Assembly: GCA_900112325.1 (NCBI GenBank)
Contig: FOLJ01000013.1
Location: forward strand, 156,095 to 220,094
Length of the DNA stretch: 64,000 bases
Source of the DNA: Micromonospora sediminimaris
GTDB lineage: Bacteria > Actinomycetota > Actinomycetes > Mycobacteriales > Micromonosporaceae
Direction: 5' to 3'
This document shows, piece by piece, positions 53,033 to 60,004 of the stretch. Within the stretch, counting starts at the first letter, position 1. Every line of letters begins with the position of its first letter. The notes beneath the pieces were generated by a model, which saw only the letters and a list, made by a program, of their open reading frames with translations, had not been told where the DNA came from and made no database searches. Made by a program: the position numbers and the translations under genes.

Positions 53033-54574
53033 TTAGGGGGTGGGGAGGGTGGTGGTCCAGAGGGAGCGTCCAGCGCGGTCGCGGAGGTGGACGGTGAGGG
53101 CTCGGGTCTCGGCGTCGATCTGGACCTCGCCGAAGTGTTGGAAGCCCTCCGCCGGGGAGGTGTTGGCCCGCGGTGGGGCGTTGACGAAGACGGCCCTCGG
53201 ACCGAAGGTGCCGTCCAGCGCGTTGGGGCCGAAGGCACCGGCGTGCGCCGGCCCGGAGACGAACTCCCAGAACGGGGTGAAGTCGGCGACCGCCGCCCGC
53301 GCCGGGTCGTAGTGGTGCGCGGCGGTGTAGTGCACATCGGCGGTGAGGAAGACGATCCCGGTCACCCCCGCCCGGTGTGCCGCACCGAGCACCTGCGCGA
53401 ACTCCAGCTCCCGCCCGGCCGGAGCACCGGGGTCGCCCTGCGCCACCCCCTCCTGCGCGCCCGCTCCGTCGGGCACCACCAGCCCCAGCGGCAGGTCGAT
53501 GGCGATGATCTTCCAGGTGGCCCGGGAGCGGGTCAGTTCCCGGATCAGCCAGGCCCGCTGCTCGGCGCCGAGCAGGCCACGCTTCGGATCGGCGTAGGTG
53601 TTGCCGTCGTTGGGGTCCTTGTAGGTCCGCATGTCCAGCACGAAGAGATCCAGCAACGGGCCGTACGGCAGCCGTCGGTAGCGCGGTCCACGCGACGGCG
53701 TGGGCAGCCACTCGTCGAAGGCCCGCCGGGCCCGCGCGGCGAGCACATCCACCCGGCGCTCGGTGTAGCGGCTGTCGGTGAGCACCTCGCCCGGATACCA
53801 GTTGTTTGTCACCTCATGGTCGTCCCACTGGTTCACTTGGGGCACCTCCGCGACGAACGCCCGCAGGTGCTCGTCGAGCAGGTTGTACGCGAACTGCCCA
53901 CGGAACTCGGCCAGCGACTCGGCAACCTTGAGCTTCTCCGGCACGACCAGATTGCGCCACACGCGCCCGTCGGGCAGCGTCACCGTCTCGGTGAGCGGAT
54001 TGTCGGCATACACCGTGTCACCGCTGCACAGGAAGAAGTCCGGCCGGCACGCCCGCATCGCCCGGAAGATCTCCATCCCGCCGAAGTCCGGTGCGATGCC
54101 CCAGCCCTGTCCGGCGATGTCCCCGGTCCAGACGAACCGCACGTCGCGCCGCTGGTGCGGGGCGGTGGTCAGCGAGCCGGTCAACGGCGCACTGGCCAGC
54201 CCCGGCCGGTCCAGGCTCTCCACCCGCACCCGGTAGTGCAGCCGCTCGGCGCCGGGCAGCCCGCGCAGCCGCACCTTGCCGGTGAGGTCGGTGTCCGGGG
54301 TCAGCACCGGCCCACGTACCCGGCGGGCGCCCCGGAAGTCGGGCCGGCGGGACACCTCCACGATCATCCGCCCCGGGCGGTCAGCCCGGGTCCAGAGCAC
54401 CGCCGAGTCCGCCGTGGCGGCCCCGCTCTGCACTCCGTGCGTCAGCACCGGCCGCCCGGCGGGCCGCCAGGCCGGCCCGGCGAGCGCGCCCGGTCCCAGC
54501 AGCGCACCGCCGGCCACACCGGTGCCGGCGAGCAGACCGGCCCGCAGCAGGGTACGTCGGTCGAGTTCGGTCAT
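53033..54574 (-). CDS. phoD: Alkaline phosphatase PhoD family protein
   Basis: 513 residues. Tat signal MTELDRRTLLRAGLLAGTG (Arg6-Arg7), for export folded. A PhoD N-domain is followed by the metallophosphatase core: Asp in VWTGDIAGQ, SGDTVYADN, WDDHEVTNNW and LTADVHYTAAHHYDP. Releases phosphate from mono- and diesters, binding Ca2+ and Fe3+ in known members. ATG with AGGAGG. No PHO box was identified upstream. The same intergenic gap holds the ECF41 promoter in the other direction. Confidence 0.94.
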   Translation of the reverse strand: MTELDRRTLLRAGLLAGTGVAGGALLGPGALAGPAWRPAGRPVLTHGVQSGAATADSAVLWTRADRPGRMIVEVSRRPDFRGARRVRGPVLTPDTDLTGKVRLRGLPGAERLHYRVRVESLDRPGLASAPLTGSLTTAPHQRRDVRFVWTGDIAGQGWGIAPDFGGMEIFRAMRACRPDFFLCSGDTVYADNPLTETVTLPDGRVWRNLVVPEKLKVAESLAEFRGQFAYNLLDEHLRAFVAEVPQVNQWDDHEVTNNWYPGEVLTDSRYTERRVDVLAARARRAFDEWLPTPSRGPRYRRLPYGPLLDLFVLDMRTYKDPNDGNTYADPKRGLLGAEQRAWLIRELTRSRATWKIIAIDLPLGLVVPDGAGAQEGVAQGDPGAPAGRELEFAQVLGAAHRAGVTGIVFLTADVHYTAAHHYDPARAAVADFTPFWEFVSGPAHAGAFGPNALDGTFGPRAVFVNAPPRANTSPAEGFQHFGEVQIDAETRALTVHLRDRAGRSLWTTTLPTP

Positions 54575-54674
54575 CGTTCCTCCTGAATGAGGGGACTGAC
54601 CGCTTCGGTGTACCGGCCGGACGTGGCCGTCGGCGTCCGTCCGGGTGACCGCCGCCGAAACGACGCATGACCGG

Positions 54675-54718
54675 TGTCACATGCCCCAGATGTCACGCGA
54701 CGGGCCGCGCGATCCGTC
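54675..54718 (+). promoter_or_regulatory. Tandem candidate ECF41 promoters
   Basis: TGTCACA (54675-54681) is 16 bp from CGAC (54698-54701), and TGTCACG (54691-54697) is 17 bp from CGTC (54715-54718). The reported ECF41 consensus is TGTCACA-N16-CGTC. The second would start transcription about 30 nt before the carboxymuconolactone decarboxylase ATG at 54755. This fits autoregulation of the partner-sigma operon. Confidence 0.7.
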
Positions 54719-54754
54719 GAGGCGGTGTCAGACCGCACTATCGGGGAGGTTGTC

Positions 54755-55195
54755 ATGCAACGGATCAACGTGGCCGAGGTGGCGCCGGAGGCCTTCGGCG
54801 CCGTGCTGGGGCTGGAGAAGTACGTCCGGGCCAACGTCGACCACACCGTGCTGGAACTGGTGAAGCTGCGCGCGTCGATGCTGAACGGCTGCGCGTACTG
54901 CGTCGACATGCACAGCCGGGAGGCGCTCGGCGCCGGCGAGTCGAGCCGGCGACTGTTCGCGGTGGCCGCCTGGCGGGAGGCACCCTTCTTCGACGAGCGG
55001 GAACGCGCCGCGCTCGCACTGACCGACGCGGTCACCCAGTTGGGCGAACACGGCGTGCCCGACGACGTCTGGGATGCCGCGGCGAAGTTCTGGCCGGAGA
55101 AGGCCCTCGCCGACCTGGTTCTGGCGATTGCCACAATCAACGTGTGGAACCGGATCGCGGTGACCTTCCGCAACGAGCTGCCAACGGACGTGTGA
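54755..55195 (+). CDS. Carboxymuconolactone decarboxylase/AhpD-like protein (ECF41 partner)
   Basis: 146 residues from ATG MQRINVAEVAPE with GGGGAGG upstream. AhpD-like redox motif Cys46-x2-Cys49-x3-His53 (NGCAYCVDMH) in a helical CMD fold, so a peroxidase or disulfide-type activity is likelier than decarboxylation. Its stop overlaps the GTG of the sigma gene. This COE (carboxymuconolactone decarboxylase/oxidoreductase/epimerase) class is the standard companion of ECF41 sigma factors. Confidence 0.92.
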   Translation: MQRINVAEVAPEAFGAVLGLEKYVRANVDHTVLELVKLRASMLNGCAYCVDMHSREALGAGESSRRLFAVAAWREAPFFDERERAALALTDAVTQLGEHGVPDDVWDAAAKFWPEKALADLVLAIATINVWNRIAVTFRNELPTDV

Positions 55196-56070
55196 GTCCG
55201 GTCGACGCGGCGGAGGCGGCCGGTGCGCTGGACGCGCACCGGCCGATGCTGCTCGGGCTGGCGTACCGGCTACTGGGTAGCCGACACGACGCCGAGGACA
55301 TCCTCCAGGAGGCGTACCTGCGCTGGTTACGGGTCGACCGCGCCGAGGTGAGCGAGCCGCGTCGCTACCTGTCCCGGGTGGTGACCCACCTGTCGATGGA
55401 CCGGCTGCGGGCCCGGCAGGCCGCCCGCGAGACATACGTCGGGCCGTGGTTGCCGGAGCCGGTGCCGACCGCGCCGTCGCCGTTCGGGCCGCTGGAGCGT
55501 GCCGAGCTGCGCGACTCGCTCTCCACCGCGCTGCTGCACCTGCTGGAGCGGCTCACCCCGCCGGAGCGCGCCGTCTACGTGCTGCACACCGCCTTCGAGC
55601 TGCCCTACGCGGAGATCGCCGAGTTGCTGGACCGCTCCGCCGAGGACTGCCGCCAGCTGCACCACCGGGCGAGCGTCCGGATCGGTCGCGACCAGCGCCG
55701 CTTCACCGCCGACCGGGCCGAGCAGGAACGGCTGCTGGAGGCGTTCATCGCCGCCGCGACCGAGGGCGACCTGGCCGCGCTGACCGATCTGGTCGCCGCC
55801 GACGCGACCGCGTGGAGCGACGGCGGCGGCCGGGTGCGGGCCGCCCGCAACCCGGTCACCGGCGCGGACCGGGTCGTCCGGTTCGTGCTGGGTGTCCGGG
55901 AGAAGGGCTGGCTGCACGCCGTGCGGCGCACGGAACTCAACGGCCAGCCGGCCGCCGTGGTGGTCACCGCGGCCGGCGACACGTACGCGGTCACCCTCGG
56001 CACGGCCGCCGGTCGGATCACCGACATCTTCCTGGTGGCCAACCCGGACAAGCTGCCCTGGGCGGCCTGA
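55192..56070 (+). CDS. ECF41-type RNA polymerase sigma factor (SigJ-like)
   Basis: 292 residues from the GTG that overlaps the upstream stop. Sigma2 region (LGLAYRLLGSRHDAEDILQEAYLRW) and sigma4 region (LTPPERAVYVLHTAFELPYAEIAELL) are followed by a SnoaL/NTF2-like domain of about 110 residues. Diagnostic ECF41 motifs are present: WLPEP (86-90), DGGG (210-213) and NPDKL (284-288). The C-terminal domain controls sigma activity in place of an anti-sigma factor. No anti-sigma gene is adjacent. Convergent with ndk. Confidence 0.95.
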   Translation: MSPVDAAEAAGALDAHRPMLLGLAYRLLGSRHDAEDILQEAYLRWLRVDRAEVSEPRRYLSRVVTHLSMDRLRARQAARETYVGPWLPEPVPTAPSPFGPLERAELRDSLSTALLHLLERLTPPERAVYVLHTAFELPYAEIAELLDRSAEDCRQLHHRASVRIGRDQRRFTADRAEQERLLEAFIAAATEGDLAALTDLVAADATAWSDGGGRVRAARNPVTGADRVVRFVLGVREKGWLHAVRRTELNGQPAAVVVTAAGDTYAVTLGTAAGRITDIFLVANPDKLPWAA

Positions 56071-56084
56071 GCCGAGCGGCTGGC

Positions 56085-56510
56085 TCAGCCCAGCTCGGGG
56101 AACCAGAGCGCCAGCTCGCGCTTGGCGCTGTCGGCCGAGTCGGAGGCGTGCACCAGGTTCTCCCGGTTGGACAGGGACAGGTCGCCGCGGATCGTGCCGG
56201 CGGCGGCCCTGCGCCCGTCGGTGGCACCGATCAGGCCACGCACCACCTCGATGACCTGATCACCGGAGAGCACGAGCGCGACCAGCGGGCCACCGGTCAT
56301 GAACGCCTTCAGCGGCGGGTAGAACGGCTTGTCGACGTGCTCGACGTAGTGCTCGTCGGCCAGCGCGGCGTCCATCGTCCGGGACACCATCGCGTCGATC
56401 CGCAGCCCCTTGCGCTCGAATCGGGAGATGATCTCGCCCACCAGTCCCCGGCGGACCGCGTCGGGCTTGATCAGGACGAGCGTGCGGTCGTCCGGGCTGC
56501 TGCTGGACAC
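56085..56510 (-). CDS. ndk: Nucleoside diphosphate kinase
   Basis: 141 residues from GTG at 56510 (MSSSSPDDRTLVLIKPDAV), with GAGGAGGA upstream. Catalytic His in NLVHASDS, NTP-binding LIKPDAVRRGLVGEII. Balances NTP and dNTP pools using ATP. In actinobacteria it usually follows folC; here the VOC gene on the other strand and the DUF4233 gene intervene. Confidence 0.97.
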   Translation of the reverse strand: MSSSSPDDRTLVLIKPDAVRRGLVGEIISRFERKGLRIDAMVSRTMDAALADEHYVEHVDKPFYPPLKAFMTGGPLVALVLSGDQVIEVVRGLIGATDGRRAAAGTIRGDLSLSNRENLVHASDSADSAKRELALWFPELG

Positions 56511-56651
56511 GCTGGGTTCCTCCTCAGAGCGGAAGCCGGTCGGGCTGGGTACGGTCAGCCTAGCGACTCGGACCCGGCGCCGGCGCGGTGGCCGGCCTTC
56601 CCCCGGCCCCCGATCCGGCCTAGCCTGGCCCTGACCCCCGGGAGGTCCACT

Positions 56652-58133
56652 GTGGCGAATGGTGGCGGCAACCGACCCATCGCACCGGTACGCAAGTTGA
56701 TCGCCGCGGTGCTGGGCACCGTGGCCACCTTCGTCATCCTCTTCGGCCTGGGCATGACCAGCTGGGCCATCGTCGCACTCGGTGCCGCCCTGCTGGCCCT
56801 GGCGATCGCGCTGGCCACCGTGCGCAGCGGCGGCCGCACCTGGGTCGTCGGCGCCGGCCACGTGCACAGCGCCTCCGAGCCGCCGACCCAGTACGCCTTC
56901 GGTCGCTGCGAGCTGCAACTGGTGATCGACGCGCCCGGGCTGCCGCCCCGCTCGAAGAAGATCATCGAACCGCGGGTTCCGGTGTCGAAGTGGCCGTCGC
57001 TGGGGCAGACCCTGCCGATCCGGGTGGCGTTGGACGACCCGCGACACGTCCGGGTGCTCTGGGACGAGGTGCTCACCCACACCGAGGCCGGCAGCACCGC
57101 CGACCTGCCCCCCGAGTTCGCCACGGTGCCGCCGGACGAGGTGCTGATCGGGCAGGAGGCGCCACCGTGGGCCGGTCGGGCACCGGAGGACGACTTCCAC
57201 GACCCTTCCGGCGATCCGTCCGAAGGTCCACTCGGCGGTCCGTCGGACGGCCGACCGCACGATGCCGCGACCGAACCGGTGGAGCACCACGAGACGGTGC
57301 GGGTACGCCAGCGCCCTGGCCGTCCGGTCGTGCTGGAGGGCACCGTGGTGGAACGCTCCGACGAGCAGCGGTTGCCCCGCCGCGCCACCCCCGCGCCTCG
57401 GATGCCCGCCGAGGAGCGGTTCACCGAGGAACCGTTCAATCCAGCGGCGACCGCCGCCGGAGACGAACCTGCCGACCCGACGGGCGATCGATCAGCGCCG
57501 CCACCGACCGGCCCGGCCGCGAGCCTGACCGACCCGATGGATCCCGTCGACCCGCTCGACCTGCCGCTCGACGATCCGGAACCGCGCCAGACCGCCAGCA
57601 CCGAGCGCCCGGCGGCCGACAGCCAGGCGACGCCCGTCGACCGTCGGACTGTCGACGATCACCCGCAGTCCGCTGCAGACCGGGCGGAGGCGGTCGACGC
57701 GGGGGAACTGGACGAGGCGATCTTCGGCTTCGACCCGGACGCCGCCGACCCGGCAGCACCGATCAGCGGGGTGGGCATCACCCTGCTGGTGACCGAGCTG
57801 TCCCGCTCGCTGGAGTTCTACCGGGATCGACTCGGCTTCACCGAGGTCGACCGGGGTGCCGCCAACGCGGTGCTCTCCTCGGGGGCGACCCGCCTGGTGC
57901 TACGCGAGGTGACCGGGGCCCAGCCGATCAGCCGCCGGCTGGTCCACGTCAACCTCGACGTGGACGACATCCAGTCGGCGTACGAGCGGCTGCGCGAGTC
58001 CGGCGTCCGATTCACCTACCCGCCCCGGGTGGTCAACCGTGGCAGCAAGCTGGAGGTGTGGGCGGCGGCGTTCCGCGACCCCGACGGGCACGGCATCGCG
58101 CTGACCCAGTGGCGGGAACTCGCCGAGGCATGA
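56652..58133 (+). CDS. Membrane-anchored VOC (glyoxalase-like) fusion protein
   Basis: 493 residues from GTG (MANGGGNRPIAPVRKL), GGGAGG upstream. Two membrane segments (KLIAAVLGTVATFVILFGL, WAIVALGAALLALAIAL), then a folded-looking segment (about 65-165; FGRCELQLVIDAPGLPP...QTLPIRVALDDPRHVRVLWDEVL), a disordered Pro/Asp-rich linker (about 170-370), and a C-terminal VOC domain (GVGITLLVTELSRSLEFYRDRLGF...VHVNLDVDDIQSAYERL...DPDGHGIALTQW). The VOC part has the Glu/His-type positions but metal binding is unsure. Function unknown; the VOC domain should face the cytoplasm. Confidence 0.82.
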   Translation: MANGGGNRPIAPVRKLIAAVLGTVATFVILFGLGMTSWAIVALGAALLALAIALATVRSGGRTWVVGAGHVHSASEPPTQYAFGRCELQLVIDAPGLPPRSKKIIEPRVPVSKWPSLGQTLPIRVALDDPRHVRVLWDEVLTHTEAGSTADLPPEFATVPPDEVLIGQEAPPWAGRAPEDDFHDPSGDPSEGPLGGPSDGRPHDAATEPVEHHETVRVRQRPGRPVVLEGTVVERSDEQRLPRRATPAPRMPAEERFTEEPFNPAATAAGDEPADPTGDRSAPPPTGPAASLTDPMDPVDPLDLPLDDPEPRQTASTERPAADSQATPVDRRTVDDHPQSAADRAEAVDAGELDEAIFGFDPDAADPAAPISGVGITLLVTELSRSLEFYRDRLGFTEVDRGAANAVLSSGATRLVLREVTGAQPISRRLVHVNLDVDDIQSAYERLRESGVRFTYPPRVVNRGSKLEVWAAAFRDPDGHGIALTQWRELAEA

Positions 58134-58181
58134 CGAGGCCCCTGGGGCAGCCGGTAGCCTGACGCACCTCCGCGGCCGCTC

Positions 58182-58547
58182 TCAGCCGAGGATGACGCGG
58201 CGCACGTGCAGCGCGTACGCCCACACCAGCGCGAACATCACGCCCAGCACGAACAGCGACCAGTGCAGCAGGCCGGCCAACAGCAGCAGGCCCTGCAACA
58301 CGGTGCCGGCGTGCCAGGCCCACGGCCGGCGCATCATGCCGGCGAGCACGGCGGAGACCACGGCCAGCGCCACCACCACGGCGATCGCCGCGCCACCGAG
58401 GTCAGCGCCGACCGCCCGGATCGGCTGGATCGCCAGCAGCAGCACCAACGCCTCCAGGGCGAGGGCAGCCGCACCGAGCCCGCGTACCGCCCGCTGCGGG
58501 TCGCGCAGGCCCGACCGGCGGGGCTGGCCGTCGCCGTCGCCGGTCAT
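58182..58547 (-). CDS. DUF4233 domain membrane protein
   Basis: 121 residues from ATG (MTGDGDGQPRRSGLRDP), overlapping the folC stop by 4 bp. Four hydrophobic segments, starting AALALEALVLLLAIQPI, and LHWSLFVLGVMFALVWAYALHV at the end. DUF4233 is regularly encoded after folC in actinobacteria. Role unknown. Confidence 0.9.
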   Translation of the reverse strand: MTGDGDGQPRRSGLRDPQRAVRGLGAAALALEALVLLLAIQPIRAVGADLGGAAIAVVVALAVVSAVLAGMMRRPWAWHAGTVLQGLLLLAGLLHWSLFVLGVMFALVWAYALHVRRVILG

Positions 58548-60004
58548 CGCTTCAGCAGCCGGCGGGCGTCGGCCACGGTCACCACGGAACCGGTGATGAG
58601 CACCCCGACGCCGGCCAGCTCGCCCGGCACGTCCTCCTCGGCCAGCGCAACCGCCGCCTCGATGGCGTCCGGCATCTCCTCGGCCACCTCGACCCGGTCC
58701 GGGCCGAACACCTCCGCAGCCAGCGCGGCCAGTTCCTTGACCGGTAGGGCCCGGGGCGAACTGTTCCGCGTCACCACCAGTTGGTCGACCACCGGCTCCA
58801 GCAGCTCCAGCATGCTGGCGGCGTCCTTGTCGGCGAGGGTTCCCATGACGGCGACCAGCTTGCTGAACGCGAACTCCTCCTGGAGCGCGGTGACCGTGGC
58901 CGCCATGCCCTGCGGATTGTGTGCGCCGTCGAGCAGGATCGTCGGCGCGGAACGCACCCGCTCCAGCCGCCCCGGGGAGCTGGCGGCGGCGAAGCCTTCC
59001 CGCACCGCCTCCACGTCGAGCTGCCGACGGGCACCCGCACCGAGGAACGCCTCGACGGCGGCCAGCGCCACCGCCGCGTTCTGTGCCTGGTGGGCACCGT
59101 GCAGCGGGACGAAGACCTCCTCGTACACCCCACCGAGCCCTTGCAGGGTGAGCACCTGACCGCCGACCGCGACAGCCCGGCGCAGTACGCCGAACTCCGA
59201 GCCTTCCCGGGCCACGGTCGCGCCCACCTCCGCGCAACGTTGCAGGATCGGCCGGGCGGCCTCCTCCTCCTGAGCGGCGCAGATGACCGTGGCACCGGGG
59301 TGGATGATGCCGGCCTTGGCCACCGCGATGTCCTGGAGCGTGTCACCGAGCCACTCGGTGTGGTCGAGCCCGACCGGGGTCAGTACGCACACCCCCGCCT
59401 GGATGACGTTTGTGGCGTCCTCGGCGCCACCGAGACCCACCTCGACCACGGCCACGTCGACGGGGGCGTCGGCGAAGGTGGCGAAGGCCAGCGCCGTGGT
59501 CATGTCGAAGTAGGTCAGCGGCTCGGCCGAACGGTCGTCGACCAGTTCGGCCAGCGGCTTCACCTCGTGGTACACGGCGCTGAACCGGGCCTCGTCCACC
59601 GGCTCGCCGTCCAGGCTTATCCGCTCCCGCACGGTCTCCAGGTGCGGGCTGGTGTACCGCCCGGTGTGCAGCCCGAAGGCCCGCAGCAGCGAATCGATCA
59701 TCCTGGCCGTGGAAGTCTTGCCGTTGGTCCCGGTCAGGTGGATCGACGGGTACGCCCGCTGCGGGCTGCCCAGCAGGTCCAGCAGGGACGAGATGCGATC
59801 CAGCTCGAAGACCATCCGGGTGAAGCCACGCGCGGCCAGTTCGGCTTCCACCTGCGCGAAGGCGGCACGCTCGGCCCGACCGGTCCGCTCCCGGCGGTCC
59901 GCGCCCGCACCATCACCGGTACGGGCGCGGTCGGTCGGTTCGCTGGGTACGGCACCCGGCCGGTCGGCGCGGACAGGGTCGGTGCGGTCGACAGGGTCGG
60001 TCAC
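58544..60004 (-). CDS. folC: Folylpolyglutamate synthase/dihydrofolate synthase
   Basis: 486 residues, GTG start. P-loop LTGTNGKTSTARM, Mur-ligase central domain with EVGLGGAEDATN and VGLDHTEWLG, C-terminal domain with LDGAHNPQGM. Adds glutamate to dihydropteroate and to tetrahydrofolates. An Arg/Asp-rich N-terminal extension of about 50 residues (1-50) precedes the family core and looks disordered. Overlaps valS by 4 bp. Confidence 0.96.
   Translation of the reverse strand: MTDPVDRTDPVRADRPGAVPSEPTDRARTGDGAGADRRERTGRAERAAFAQVEAELAARGFTRMVFELDRISSLLDLLGSPQRAYPSIHLTGTNGKTSTARMIDSLLRAFGLHTGRYTSPHLETVRERISLDGEPVDEARFSAVYHEVKPLAELVDDRSAEPLTYFDMTTALAFATFADAPVDVAVVEVGLGGAEDATNVIQAGVCVLTPVGLDHTEWLGDTLQDIAVAKAGIIHPGATVICAAQEEEAARPILQRCAEVGATVAREGSEFGVLRRAVAVGGQVLTLQGLGGVYEEVFVPLHGAHQAQNAAVALAAVEAFLGAGARRQLDVEAVREGFAAASSPGRLERVRSAPTILLDGAHNPQGMAATVTALQEEFAFSKLVAVMGTLADKDAASMLELLEPVVDQLVVTRNSSPRALPVKELAALAAEVFGPDRVEVAEEMPDAIEAAVALAEEDVPGELAGVGVLITGSVVTVADARRLLKR

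Noticed and set aside
54667..55191. Upstream extension of the ECF41 sigma frame
   Set aside because: It runs out of frame through the CMD gene; the GTG overlapping the CMD stop matches the start of the sigma domain.
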